64,000 bases of DNA from Promethearchaeati archaeon (GTDB lineage Archaea; Asgardarchaeota; Heimdallarchaeia; Heimdallarchaeales; Heimdallarchaeaceae). This document shows, piece by piece, positions 36,031-45,347 of the stretch (positions are counted from its first letter, which is position 1; every line of letters starts with the position of its first letter). Where the stretch lies: contig JABLTJ010000008.1 of NCBI GenBank assembly GCA_013166775.1, positions 1-64,000 of the forward strand, read 5' to 3'. Both the position numbers and the translations under genes were made by a program. The notes under the pieces were generated by a model. It was given only the letters and a program-made list of their open reading frames with translations. It ran no database searches and was not told the DNA's origin.

Positions 36031-36747
36031 TCAATTTGTCTCCTTATCTCTATTCTTGTATTTCTCTTCTAGTTCATCTTTTGATAAAGAGAATAATTCT
36101 TTGAATCCATCTTCATAAATTCCATCATCAATTTCCTTAATCCTCTCACCGAGATAAGAAGGTGTTTTCATTATGTATCTTCCATAGAGTCTTCTGACTA
36201 ACTGTGCTACATGGTACTGTGGTATCTCTGCAGGACATCGTATAACACACAGACCGCAGCTTACACAGTCGAAGCTTTCCTCAGCTGCTTTGTCAATTTG
36301 ACCTTGAAGACTGTGTTGAATATAATCCATTACTTTGATATCTTGCGGACATACTTTACTACAAGCATTGCAACTTAGACATCTAGCTACTTCCGGGAAG
36401 TAACGAAGAACTGCATTAGCAGATGCGACTAAATTATTGATATCATATACAGGTCTATCTGCTGGTACGAATGGTAATTGTGTTAGAAACATCCCCTCTT
36501 CAACCATGGTTTGACAAGCAAGTGCTGTGTAGATGTGGAAGTCACCTTCCTTTCTATAAACTGTGGAACATGCTCCACAGAAACCTGCTCTACATCCTGA
36601 ACCTCTTGTAAACTTATAGCCTACAAATTCCATAGCTTTCATTATAGTTAATGTTGCTGGAACCTCATAGACTTGCCCCATTATGTATATCTTAACTTTA
36701 TAATTTTCTTCTTTCTCGTTTTCTGTTATAGTTTTTATTTTAGACAT
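36031..36747 (-). CDS. Fumarate reductase Fe-S subunit (FrdB/N-terminal TfrB-like)
   Basis: A 238-residue iron-sulfur protein. A plant-type [2Fe-2S] site lies in GSGCRAGFCGAC with a fourth Cys in ALACQ. Two ferredoxin-type clusters follow, CLSCNACSKVCP and CVSCGLCVIRCP. This matches the N-terminal half of methanogen TfrB. In TfrB the same chain continues with HdrB-like domains; here those are the separate next gene upstream (36757-37656). It would carry electrons between that HdrB-like protein and the flavoprotein. Gaps of 9 and 13 bases tie it to its neighbours. Confidence 0.87.
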   Translation of the reverse strand: MSKIKTITENEKEENYKVKIYIMGQVYEVPATLTIMKAMEFVGYKFTRGSGCRAGFCGACSTVYRKEGDFHIYTALACQTMVEEGMFLTQLPFVPADRPVYDINNLVASANAVLRYFPEVARCLSCNACSKVCPQDIKVMDYIQHSLQGQIDKAAEESFDCVSCGLCVIRCPAEIPQYHVAQLVRRLYGRYIMKTPSYLGERIKEIDDGIYEDGFKELFSLSKDELEEKYKNRDKETN

Positions 36748-36756
36748 TTTAATCCT

Positions 36757-37656
36757 CTACAACAATTTTAACTCCTCTAATAGAATTCTAGGATCAATTT
36801 CATGATCCTCAAAATGGTTAATCTCCAATGATTCACCAAAGGCTAATGCCATTAGTTGACTGAAATAAAACACAGGTAAAGAATCTTTTCTTCCTGTTTT
36901 TTCATCTATTACTTTTTGTTGCTGATCTATATTATAAGCACATAAAGGACATGCTACTGCAAGTGCATTAGCTCCTCGTACTCTTGCTGCTTCAACAATT
37001 TTCTCTACTTGACCTGCAACTATATCTTCCTGATCCACTATATGATATGATCCACAACAATACTTGAATAATGGAGAGAAAATAGCTTCTGCTCCAAGGC
37101 TTTCCATTAAGTCTTCAAGAACTGTTGGCATTTCTATATCATCAATTTTTGCTTTTTCTGGATGCAATAACATACATCCATAATATGGAGATACTTTTAA
37201 TCCTTCTAACGGTTTAACAACATTACTCCTTATTTGTTCAAAACCAATGCTATCTCTTAACACTTCAAGAAAGTGTTTTACTTCCATGTCAATTGAATAA
37301 GTTTCATTATCTTCTTCTAGTTGAAAGTTTATTGTTTCTAAATCATCAGGATTTTCCTTGACTTCTTCATTAACAATTTTCAAAGTACTATTACACATTG
37401 AACAAAGAGTAACGACATGGTTTGATGTGTCTTTTAGATCCTCCAAATGATTTTTAGAACGAGCTAATACTCTTACTGGAGCAATACGTTTCATCAAATT
37501 ATCTGTGGTCATTGTATGAACAGTCCCACAACAATTCCAGTTTGGGATTTCAACAAGTTCTGAATTTAGTTTTTTACTCACAGCAATAGCTGTTTCCTCA
37601 AATCCTTTCGCGTTAGTTTTCAAGTTACAGCCTGGAAAGTAGGAATATTGTACCAT
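36757..37656 (-). CDS. hdrB: Heterodisulfide reductase subunit B-like protein (CCG domains)
   Basis: A 299-residue protein with two cysteine-rich CCG modules: NWNCCGTVH...CSMC near the N-terminus and YYGCMLLHP...KYCCGSYH...CPLCAYN in the second half. In methanogens these hold noncubane [4Fe-4S] clusters that split the CoM-S-S-CoB disulfide. Whether this organism makes that thiol pair cannot be seen; in this operon the protein probably relays electrons to the fumarate reductase subunits downstream. It is 6 bases after HdrC and 9 before the Fe-S subunit. Confidence 0.88.
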   Translation of the reverse strand: MVQYSYFPGCNLKTNAKGFEETAIAVSKKLNSELVEIPNWNCCGTVHTMTTDNLMKRIAPVRVLARSKNHLEDLKDTSNHVVTLCSMCNSTLKIVNEEVKENPDDLETINFQLEEDNETYSIDMEVKHFLEVLRDSIGFEQIRSNVVKPLEGLKVSPYYGCMLLHPEKAKIDDIEMPTVLEDLMESLGAEAIFSPLFKYCCGSYHIVDQEDIVAGQVEKIVEAARVRGANALAVACPLCAYNIDQQQKVIDEKTGRKDSLPVFYFSQLMALAFGESLEINHFEDHEIDPRILLEELKLL

Positions 37657-37662
37657 CTATAA

Positions 37663-38073
37663 TCACCCTGTTTTTTTGCGAAAACTTCCAACCAGTGCTA
37701 TGTTGGGAAGCTTATTTAATACATCCTTAGGAATATCAGCTATTTTCATTTTTTCAGGTTCTTCTCTCAAGATATATTCACGTACAGCCTCCATTAGAGC
37801 TGCCACATCTATTTCACGAGGACAACGTATTGTGCAAGTGAGACAACTTGCACATATCCAATGTGTATTTGCTTTGAGAACTTTTTCCTTTTGTCCCATC
37901 TGAATGAAATGAATAAGTTGGTTAACTGTTTTATCCATTTTATTACTGAATGCACATCCCGCAGAACATTTACCACATTGATAGCAGCTATAGATATTCT
38001 GACCTGAAATTTCCTGTATTTTCTCTATGAAGTCTTTTTCTTCTTGTCCGAATTTAATATATTCATAAGACAT
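37663..38073 (-). CDS. hdrC: Heterodisulfide reductase subunit C-like ferredoxin
   Basis: A 136-residue two-cluster ferredoxin: CYQCGKCSAGC and CASCLTCTIRCPREID, each followed by the helices of HdrC. It links HdrA to HdrB in the known complex. Its start overlaps the end of the maturation protease by 11 bases, so it is translated in the same operon. Length and motif order are normal for the family. Confidence 0.9.
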   Translation of the reverse strand: MSYEYIKFGQEEKDFIEKIQEISGQNIYSCYQCGKCSAGCAFSNKMDKTVNQLIHFIQMGQKEKVLKANTHWICASCLTCTIRCPREIDVAALMEAVREYILREEPEKMKIADIPKDVLNKLPNIALVGSFRKKTG

Positions 38074-38557
38074 TGGTTTTTATCTCCTCTTTTGTTTTTT
38101 GGAGAATAACATTATACACTTGCTTAACGATTTCATCAAACTTACTTTTTAGTTCTTTTGATAGCTCATCATTAAATTCCATTACATTTATTATTTCTAT
38201 ACCAAGAATAATAATATCTTCTGGTATGTCATCATGTACTTGTTTACAAAATTCTAAAGCTGTGAAGAAATCCATATTATGATAATCTGAAATATGCAAA
38301 GCACTTGCAAAATCATCCGGTTTAAGTTCTACAACAGTTCCTTTTTGATAATTTCTTGTTTGAATTGAATCAACAAGAATAATTTTGTCGTAACCTTTGA
38401 ACAACTCTACAAGTCCAATCCCCCCTACTGAAACATCTCCAATAACTTCAACACTACTTGGAAGAGAAAGTGTCTTTTGAATGAAGTCGACAACTTTGAT
38501 TCCTACCCCATCATCTCCAACTATAGGGTTTCCTAAACCAATCAAAGCTATTTTCAT
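38063..38557 (-). CDS. Hydrogenase maturation endopeptidase
   Basis: A 164-residue protease of the HyaD/HycI/FrcD type, with the conserved nickel-sensing block GLGNPIVGDDGVG and a second acidic region LVDSIQT. It removes the C-terminal extension of the [NiFe]-hydrogenase large subunit after nickel insertion. The large subunit in this operon (43878-45347) does carry such a tail after its final DPCLACATH, so the pair fits. Its place among the Hdr genes shows the operon is one assembly unit. Confidence 0.92.
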   Translation of the reverse strand: MKIALIGLGNPIVGDDGVGIKVVDFIQKTLSLPSSVEVIGDVSVGGIGLVELFKGYDKIILVDSIQTRNYQKGTVVELKPDDFASALHISDYHNMDFFTALEFCKQVHDDIPEDIIILGIEIINVMEFNDELSKELKSKFDEIVKQVYNVILQKTKEEIKTNVL

Positions 38558-38610
38558 TCTGTTCTCCTCATTTTGTTCATTCCAGTTATTGAATCCGTTT
38601 ATTATAATCC

Positions 38611-40578
38611 TTATTCATCTGCTAAAGCCTTTATTAAGGATAAAATTTGGCTATCTGTATAACCAAGTTGATCTATGGCTCCGTTCAAACAGGTTGCAGC
38701 ACATGTTCCACAACCTTTGCAGACTGCTGCATTTACATCAGCTATTTCGAAAGTATACCCATACCTATCTATTGCTTTCAATTCGATTGCACCATAAGGA
38801 CATGAATCTACACACATGCCACATCCACGACAAAGTACATCATTTACTTTAGCGATAGTTGCTTCAACTTCTAGTTCTTTTTGAGCTAAGATATTAATAG
38901 ACCTAATAGCTGCTCTTCCAGCATGAGATACAACATCAGGAATATCCTTTGGACCAGAAACTGTACCTGCGATATAAACTCCAGATATTGAAGTTTCAAC
39001 AGGTTTAAGCTTAGGATGAGCTTCTTTAACAAATCCTGACATGTCTCTAGAAAGTTTAAGCAGATTGGAAATTTCTTTAGTACCCTCACTTGGTTGAATA
39101 CCAGTTGCCAAAACTACCATATCTGCATGCATTTCTATTGTTTCAGCTGTTAAAGTATTAACTCCCTTGATAAGTATTCGATCTCCATCTTGTAAAACTT
39201 CTGAAACTTTACCTCTGATGAAAATCACATTCTCTTCTTCAGCTGCTCTTTTGTAGAATTCCTCATAATCCTTCCCACCTGTTCTAATATCTATATAGAA
39301 ATTCACTGCTAAACCACTATGCACATGATGTTTGTATTGAAGAGCATGTTTAGTTGCGTACATACAACAGATCTTTGAACAATAAGAGAGATTTTTAGCA
39401 GGATCTCTAGATCCTGCACAGTGAATAAAAATAACTGTTTGAGGTATCCTTCCATCTGAAGGTCTTCTCACCAATCCAGCTGTAGGTCCATTTGCTGCTA
39501 AGATTCGTTCAAACTCTAAACCAGAAATGACATCTTGAATAGTGCCATAGCCATACTCTCCAATATTCTCTATTGGATATGTTTCATATCCTGTTGCAAC
39601 AACTATTGCCCCAAATTCATCTTCAATAATTTCCTCTCTCATGTCAAAATCAATAGCTTCTGGTCCACATACGTCTCTACATTTAGAGCAAATCAATGGT
39701 TCGATTCCTAGACAATTATCAGGATTGATAATGTATGATGCTGGAACTGCTTGAGGATTAGCAATATAGATAGCTTTTCTTGGAGAAAGATTTTCATTAT
39801 ATTCATCATGCACAATTACAGGACATACTGGAACACAATCATCACATAAAGTGCATTTATCTTCAATTACATATCTAGGATTTCTCTTTATTTTTACTTT
39901 GAAATTTCCAATGTAACCATCAACTTGTTTTACTTCACTATTTGCATAGAGTGTGATATTAGGATGACGTCCCACATCAACCATTTTGGGGCTCAAAATA
40001 CACTGGGAACAGTCCAAAGTTGGGAAGGTTTTGTCTAATTGAGCCATCTTTCCTCCAATTGTAGATTTCTTCTCAACAAGAGTAACTTGAAAACCAGAAT
40101 TTGCAATGTCTAGAGCTGCTTGTATTCCAGCTATTCCTCCTCCGATGACAAGAGCTTTTGATATAACTCCAACCTTTTTTCGATCTAGAGGTTCCATTAG
40201 CTCTGATCGCATAACAGCTCCTTTTACTAGAGATACTGCTTTATCTGTTCCTTTATCTTTGTCAGCATGAACCCAAGAACATTGCTCTCGAATGTTTACC
40301 ATTTCCAGACAATATGGGTTTAATCCTTTATCTTCTAGCACGGCACGAAATGTTGGTTCATGCATACTAGGAGAACAAGCTGCTACTACAACTTTATCTA
40401 AACCAAATTCTTCTATATCCTGTCTGATTAATTCTTGTCCTGGATCTGAGCATTTGTATTTGTAGACACGACTTACTGCTACATTTGGTAATAGTTTAAC
40501 ACTATCTGCTACTTCTTCTGTATCTACTGTGTCTGCAATGTTGCTTCCACATTCACATACATATACTCCAATTTTCAT
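38611..40578 (-). CDS. hdrA: HdrA-like flavin electron-bifurcating protein (copy 1)
   Basis: A 655-residue HdrA. It begins with the HdrA-specific Cys-containing domain (VYVCECG), followed by the thioredoxin-reductase-like FAD domain (GGGIAGIQAAL). An inserted ferredoxin domain holds CTLCDDCVPVCP, and DCSQCILSPKM is a family block. Two [4Fe-4S] sites are at the C-terminus (CRGCGMCVDSCP and CKGCGTCAATC). HdrA splits electron pairs at its FAD between ferredoxin and a high-potential acceptor. It has GAGGAG before its ATG. The proteins next to it, FloxABC-like upstream and HdrC/HdrB downstream, are its probable partners. It is roughly two-thirds identical to copy 2 at 46.8 kb by eye. Confidence 0.93.
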   Translation of the reverse strand: MKIGVYVCECGSNIADTVDTEEVADSVKLLPNVAVSRVYKYKCSDPGQELIRQDIEEFGLDKVVVAACSPSMHEPTFRAVLEDKGLNPYCLEMVNIREQCSWVHADKDKGTDKAVSLVKGAVMRSELMEPLDRKKVGVISKALVIGGGIAGIQAALDIANSGFQVTLVEKKSTIGGKMAQLDKTFPTLDCSQCILSPKMVDVGRHPNITLYANSEVKQVDGYIGNFKVKIKRNPRYVIEDKCTLCDDCVPVCPVIVHDEYNENLSPRKAIYIANPQAVPASYIINPDNCLGIEPLICSKCRDVCGPEAIDFDMREEIIEDEFGAIVVATGYETYPIENIGEYGYGTIQDVISGLEFERILAANGPTAGLVRRPSDGRIPQTVIFIHCAGSRDPAKNLSYCSKICCMYATKHALQYKHHVHSGLAVNFYIDIRTGGKDYEEFYKRAAEEENVIFIRGKVSEVLQDGDRILIKGVNTLTAETIEMHADMVVLATGIQPSEGTKEISNLLKLSRDMSGFVKEAHPKLKPVETSISGVYIAGTVSGPKDIPDVVSHAGRAAIRSINILAQKELEVEATIAKVNDVLCRGCGMCVDSCPYGAIELKAIDRYGYTFEIADVNAAVCKGCGTCAATCLNGAIDQLGYTDSQILSLIKALADE

Positions 40579-40592
40579 ACTTTTCTCCTCTT

Positions 40593-41429
40593 CTATATAT
40601 CTCCTTGAAGTTCCTTTAATTGATCATAAGAAAATACTGGGCCATCTTTGCAAACGTAAAGATTACCAATATTACATCTCCCACAAATGCCTATCCCACA
40701 TTTCATCCTCATTTCTAATGTGGTGTAAATTTGCTCCTCCTTGAATCCTAATTTCAGAAGATTCTGTATAACATAATGGATCATTATTGGAGGACCACAA
40801 GTTATTGCAATTGCATTTTCGGGTGCTGGATTAACTTCTAGAAGATTATCAGGAACAAAACCAACATATTTTTCCCAATGTTCTTCGTCAACATCAATTG
40901 AGAGATGCGCTTTAACATCATTTCTTTTTTCTAATTCAACAAATTCATCTTTATAACAAAGGTCTGCACTTGTTCGTGCTCCATAAATAATATCGATATT
41001 TCCATAATCTTCACGATTATCTAGTATGTAATTGATAACTGATCGTAATGGTGCTTGACCGATACCTCCCCCAATGAAAATTAGATTCCTTTTCTTCCAC
41101 CCTTCTACATCAAAGTTGTTACCATAGGGTCCTCTGACTCCGAGTGTATCCCCTTTCTCTAATTTGTGTAAAGCTGAGGTAACTTTACCGTGTTTCATTA
41201 CACTGACTTCAATGTAGTCCTTTTGTGTTGGTGAAGAGGAAATTGCGAACATACATTCTCCTGAACCAAAGAGACTAATCATTACACACTGTCCTGGGAT
41301 GAAACTGAAATTCTTCTTCTTATCATCTTGAAATGCTAGTCTGAAGGTTTTGATAGCTCTGTTCCCTTCAACTTCCTCTTTTACTCCTTCTATAATTGCT
41401 AAAGAAGGTAAATATGGATTCGCTTTCAT
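40593..41429 (-). CDS. FAD/NAD(P)-binding oxidoreductase subunit (FloxA/AsrB/hydrogenase gamma-like)
   Basis: A 278-residue ferredoxin-reductase-type protein. It has an N-terminal flavin beta-barrel, a NAD(P)-binding GGGIGQAPLR in the middle and, near the C-terminus, the [2Fe-2S] site CGIGICGRC...C seen in dihydroorotate dehydrogenase B and sulfhydrogenase gamma subunits. It brings NAD(P)H electrons in or out. A very clear GGGGAGG lies before its ATG. Its start overlaps the Fe-S subunit upstream by 4 bases, a layout like the FloxABCD-Hdr loci of sulfate reducers. Confidence 0.88.
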   Translation of the reverse strand: MKANPYLPSLAIIEGVKEEVEGNRAIKTFRLAFQDDKKKNFSFIPGQCVMISLFGSGECMFAISSSPTQKDYIEVSVMKHGKVTSALHKLEKGDTLGVRGPYGNNFDVEGWKKRNLIFIGGGIGQAPLRSVINYILDNREDYGNIDIIYGARTSADLCYKDEFVELEKRNDVKAHLSIDVDEEHWEKYVGFVPDNLLEVNPAPENAIAITCGPPIMIHYVIQNLLKLGFKEEQIYTTLEMRMKCGIGICGRCNIGNLYVCKDGPVFSYDQLKELQGDI

Positions 41430-42451
41430 TCTTTTACCTCCCCTATCTTATTAATAATCTCAATAATATCTATATTTGCAGAACAATATTCTATGCATCG
41501 GCTACAGCCGGTACAACCAAATACTTCAGTGTTTTTTGGAAAATAGTTAAACTTGTGGTACACTCTATTTCGTACTCTATTCATTCTAGCAGGTCGAGGA
41601 TTATGCCCTGATGCATGATGTGTATATTCAGGATACATGCAGGAATCCCATACACGAATACGAGCTCCCTTGTTTAATGTACTCTCATCTTGCATATCAA
41701 AACAATGACATGTTGGGCAGAGATATGTACAGGTTCCACATCCAATACATTTTCTTGCAGATTCATACCAAATTGGATGATCAAACATTCCGTCTAATTT
41801 TTCCACGATTCCAGTAAGTTTCATAGTACGTTTTATTTTTCCTATAGCTTCTCTTTCTACTTTATCTCGAGATTTCTGATCCTCACCAGAAGCTGCATCA
41901 AAAAGAGTTTTGTGATCTTCTAAGAACTTCTTTCCAATTTCAGAGTTCCCTTCAATATAATACTTATAACCTAGATCTGTGAACAAAATATCAACGTATT
42001 CAATTGAAGCAGGACTATCATCAAATGAAGTGCAGAAACATGCAGGTCCTGGATTATTACAGCTCAATCCTATCAGCACACTATTTCTTCTTCTTGCTGA
42101 ATAATATGGATCTTCAAAATCTCCAATGAAAACAGGATCCAGAAGAGCAAAAGCTTTGGCATCGCAAGTTCTGATAGCATAGATTACAATTTTTTCATTT
42201 TCTTCTGGTATTTTTTCAACGTTCCCCTTTTTTCCTGGCGTGAAGTGGAATAATGTTTCAGTTTGCTTGAATATTATAGATTTTGGAGGTACTCTGGTAT
42301 TTACATAAGATGTGTCTATCTCTGATGCTTTTTCTACTTCCTTGAACAATGAAAACCCATTTTCTTTAACAGGAGCAAAGAGCTTATTCTTTGCTATAAT
42401 CTGAGTAAATAGCTCTGGAAGTTTTTCCTTAGAAATTATTGCATTTTCCAT
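41426..42451 (-). CDS. 4Fe-4S dicluster protein (FloxB/AsrA/hydrogenase beta-like)
   Basis: A 341-residue protein whose last third has two ferredoxin clusters, CIGCGTCTYLCPTC (near 250) and CTGCSRCIEYC (near 320). The first two-thirds form the conserved non-cluster domain of sulfhydrogenase beta and anaerobic sulfite reductase A, with extra Cys at CDAKAF and CFCTSF. It passes electrons between the FAD/NAD protein (overlapping by 4 bases) and the other Fe-S proteins. The role as a Flox component is inferred from the neighbours. Confidence 0.85.
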   Translation of the reverse strand: MENAIISKEKLPELFTQIIAKNKLFAPVKENGFSLFKEVEKASEIDTSYVNTRVPPKSIIFKQTETLFHFTPGKKGNVEKIPEENEKIVIYAIRTCDAKAFALLDPVFIGDFEDPYYSARRRNSVLIGLSCNNPGPACFCTSFDDSPASIEYVDILFTDLGYKYYIEGNSEIGKKFLEDHKTLFDAASGEDQKSRDKVEREAIGKIKRTMKLTGIVEKLDGMFDHPIWYESARKCIGCGTCTYLCPTCHCFDMQDESTLNKGARIRVWDSCMYPEYTHHASGHNPRPARMNRVRNRVYHKFNYFPKNTEVFGCTGCSRCIEYCSANIDIIEIINKIGEVKE

Positions 42452-42460
42452 TTTATTACC

Positions 42461-43444
42461 TCACATTATAAATTCTTCTGGATCGTCTGGATTGAAGGTT
42501 CCAAACAAGGTCTTTTCCTCAGGATCCAAACCTGCAGTGTAATCATAGAGTTCTCTAATTTCTTTTTCCAACACCTTATTTAGCTTCATCAAAGGAATTT
42601 CCGCAGGACAAGCTCTTTCACATTCACCACAACTCACACATCTACCAGCTAAATGAAAAGCTCGCATTATATTCCATGCAGTGTTTTCAGAAAGGTCGAC
42701 TGATCTTCTTATCCATTGTGGATCAAGGAAATCCGCCATACATGTTTTACAATAGCATAATGGACAAGCTTCTCTGCAAGCGTAACATCTTATGCAATTT
42801 TCGAAATGTTTCTTCCAATATTCCCATTTTTCAGACAAACTCTTTTCTTCGAATTCTCTTACTTCAATATATGTTGGTTCTGTTTCAACTTCAGTTTCTT
42901 CTCCAATCAAGATATCAAATATGACTGGATTTGGGTATTCACATTCCTTGCAAACATCAGCTAATAATTCTTTTTTTGGTATTTTTTGAACTGATTCTTC
43001 AATTGAAAAGACGTAGTGATTCTTCTCTTCTTTGACATCAGTATATTCGGTTTGATTTGGGAATTTGTCTTTTATCTTTTTAGTATTAACAACTCCTGTA
43101 CAAGGAATTCCTATTAATACAAGGTTCTCTCTCTTCAAGCCTTTCTCTTGAAGAATCTGCACTAATGCCCTTGAATCACATCCTTTTACAACAATACCAA
43201 TCTTACGATCATCTTCTTGTTCTTCTCTTTTCAGAGGAAGTTTTTCTTCTAAAATTGGATAGACTACAAGGTTTTTAGTGCAAAGAGGATTAAATATGAA
43301 TTTTCTAGCATCATCAGATGTATAAGCGAATGAAGGAGCTGTTTCGAAACCATAAGTACCTTCTTCATAACCCACTATATACCTCACGTCTTCTCGAGAT
43401 ACTGTTTCTTTTACAGCATTAATGAGTTCCTTCTGGTCTACCAT
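42461..43444 (-). CDS. 4Fe-4S protein (FloxC / formate dehydrogenase beta-like)
   Basis: A 327-residue protein. The N-terminal half resembles FrhB/FdhB-type domains, with GCDSRALVQ and GIPCTG, and CKECEYPNP forms a likely extra site. The C-terminal half has CIRCYACREACPLCYCKTC and CVSCGECERACP clusters. It is the third of three consecutive Fe-S/flavin proteins between MvhD and HdrA, matching a FloxC position. Its start overlaps the MvhD end by 7 bases. A flavin site is not certain. Confidence 0.8.
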   Translation of the reverse strand: MVDQKELINAVKETVSREDVRYIVGYEEGTYGFETAPSFAYTSDDARKFIFNPLCTKNLVVYPILEEKLPLKREEQEDDRKIGIVVKGCDSRALVQILQEKGLKRENLVLIGIPCTGVVNTKKIKDKFPNQTEYTDVKEEKNHYVFSIEESVQKIPKKELLADVCKECEYPNPVIFDILIGEETEVETEPTYIEVREFEEKSLSEKWEYWKKHFENCIRCYACREACPLCYCKTCMADFLDPQWIRRSVDLSENTAWNIMRAFHLAGRCVSCGECERACPAEIPLMKLNKVLEKEIRELYDYTAGLDPEEKTLFGTFNPDDPEEFIM

Positions 43445-43863
43445 TCATTCTTCCTCCTAACCTGTTTCATTGGGCCTAATTTCCTAATATCTTCAGTAAC
43501 TTCTTCAATGACTTGTGCAAATTTTCTTCCTTCTGCTGCAGAAACCCATGTCATTCTGACTCTATCTGGTTCAATTCCTAAGAACTCAAGCAGTTTTTTC
43601 ATCATAGTAATTCTTCTTCTCGCTTGATAGTTTCCATGCTGATAATGACAATCCCCAGGATGACATCCTCCTATTAAAACTCCATCAGCTCCTTGTTGGA
43701 GAGCATTAACAACAAACATGGGGTTGACTCTGCCGGAACACATTACTCGAATAATTCTGATATTTGATGGATATTGAATTCTACTTGTTCCTGCCAAATC
43801 TGCGCCAGCATATGAACACCACGTGCATAGGAAGCCTATAATCTTAGGCTCGAAATCTTTCAT
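43438..43863 (-). CDS. mvhD: MvhD-like [2Fe-2S] electron transfer protein (copy 2)
   Basis: A 141-residue MvhD/FloxD protein: CTWCSYAGADLAG and the second Cys pair around MCSGR and GCHPGDCH form the [2Fe-2S] site. In methanogens MvhD joins the hydrogenase to HdrA. It is a paralogue of the protein at 46345-46794; this copy sits next to the FloxABC-like genes, so it may serve the NAD(P)H arm. It follows the large subunit by 14 bases. Confidence 0.9.
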   Translation of the reverse strand: MKDFEPKIIGFLCTWCSYAGADLAGTSRIQYPSNIRIIRVMCSGRVNPMFVVNALQQGADGVLIGGCHPGDCHYQHGNYQARRRITMMKKLLEFLGIEPDRVRMTWVSAAEGRKFAQVIEEVTEDIRKLGPMKQVRRKNEW

Positions 43864-43877
43864 TTCGTTCCCCTTTT

Positions 43878-45347
43878 TTATCTTTTAAGGACTTTGATTA
43901 ATTGTTTTTTATGATCATAAATCTCGACTTTTATCGGCATTTGTCCTGGCAAAGAGTGAGTTGCGCAAGCCAAACAGGGATCATAAGCCCTGAAAGCCAT
44001 CTCGATTTTATTCAGACCATCATCATTGTATTGTCCTTGTTTTACCATTTCCTGTGCTGCTTGTTTCACACTTAAGCAAATAGCTGCATTGTTATTTGTT
44101 GTCGCTACTATGATATTAGCTTTTCTCACTCTTGCATTATCATCGGTCTGATAATGGTGATATAGTGTTCCACGAGGTGCTTCAATTACTCCTACTCCCT
44201 CACCAGTAAATGCTCTTTTATCTACTTGGGTTCTACAATTTTCTGAGTACAATTCTGGTTCATCCGCTATTTCTATCATTCTTTCTCCACAATGGAGAAG
44301 CTCCACTAATCTTGCCCAATTGAATCCAAGTGTATGATGTGCTGGTTTACCTCCTAGTACTTGGAACATTTCTTCAAATGCTTCTTGTGCTAAGGGGGTA
44401 TTTATTTTATCTACAACGTTTAATCTTGCTAAAGAATTTACTCTGTACAATCCACTGTCAGGATTGGCTTCAAAACCTTTCCATCCTATTTTCTTGAGAT
44501 ATGGAAATTTTAAATAGGACCAAGGTTCAACATGTTCTGCTAAATGGTCTAGATAATCTTTTGCTTCATATTTAACAACTTCTTTTCCTTTACTATCAAT
44601 GATTCTAATGGTATCTGATGAATAAAAATCTAATTCATTATCTGGACCTACAACTGATTTGTAATAACTTTCCATCTTATAAGCATCAAGATTAATAAAT
44701 GACATCAAATCTTTGTTCTTGACTACAAGATCATTAAATACTTGCAATCCTAGCTTTCCAAATTCTACTGCTTCTTTACTCATCTGTAGGATTTGTTCAG
44801 CTTGCTCTTTGGTTAGGCTTTTACTTACTCCTCCAGGTATAACAGTTACTGGATGAGTGGCTTTCCCACCAATCATTGCTTGTATTTTCTGAGCATAACC
44901 TCGTATTTTGATCGCTTCTTTAGCAACATCAGGAAATGCTTGAAAGATGCCCAATATATTATGAGTACCTGGTTTAGTTTTTTCACCTAGAACAAAATCT
45001 GGTAGAGCAAATGCGTAAAAATGAAGTATGTGACTGTGAACATTATGTCCAAGAGCAAGCATCTCTCTTAGTAATTTTGCAGTTCTTGGAGGATCAACTC
45101 CATATATCTGATCTGCTGCTTTAGCTGGAGCTAAATGATGAGGGATTGGACATACACCACATATCCTAGGTGTAATCCGTAGTACTTCTTCTATAGGTCT
45201 TCCTAAAACAAATCTTTCAAAACCTCGAAGCTCTACAACTTGATAATAAGCATCTTTTACATTCCCTTCATCATTAAGTACTATAGATATTTTTGCTAGT
45301 CCTTCTAATCTAGTTACAGGGTCAATTGTTACTACTTTGCTACTCAT
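43878..45347 (-). CDS. mvhA: [NiFe]-hydrogenase large subunit (group 3, MvhA-like)
   Basis: A 489-residue large subunit with both nickel-binding motifs: RICGVCPIPHH (residues about 61-71) and DPCLACATH near the C-terminus. About 27 residues follow the last His, the tail expected to be cut by the maturation protease in the same operon. The group 3 call rests on partners MvhG, MvhD and HdrA. It catalyses reversible H2 oxidation in the cytoplasm. AGGAGGAG precedes the ATG; the gene overlaps mvhG by 4 bases. Confidence 0.94.
   Translation of the reverse strand: MSSKVVTIDPVTRLEGLAKISIVLNDEGNVKDAYYQVVELRGFERFVLGRPIEEVLRITPRICGVCPIPHHLAPAKAADQIYGVDPPRTAKLLREMLALGHNVHSHILHFYAFALPDFVLGEKTKPGTHNILGIFQAFPDVAKEAIKIRGYAQKIQAMIGGKATHPVTVIPGGVSKSLTKEQAEQILQMSKEAVEFGKLGLQVFNDLVVKNKDLMSFINLDAYKMESYYKSVVGPDNELDFYSSDTIRIIDSKGKEVVKYEAKDYLDHLAEHVEPWSYLKFPYLKKIGWKGFEANPDSGLYRVNSLARLNVVDKINTPLAQEAFEEMFQVLGGKPAHHTLGFNWARLVELLHCGERMIEIADEPELYSENCRTQVDKRAFTGEGVGVIEAPRGTLYHHYQTDDNARVRKANIIVATTNNNAAICLSVKQAAQEMVKQGQYNDDGLNKIEMAFRAYDPCLACATHSLPGQMPIKVEIYDHKKQLIKVLKR

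Noticed and set aside
38481..38852. A 123-codon plus-strand open frame
   Set aside because: It crosses the maturation protease start and the HdrA end, both certain, and has a shadow-like composition.
34365..41429. Methanogenesis gene cluster
   Set aside because: HdrABC, MvhADG and Tfr-like genes occur, but no methyl-CoM reductase or other methanogenic gene is in the window, and the NAD(P)H-linked subunits are not typical of methanogens.
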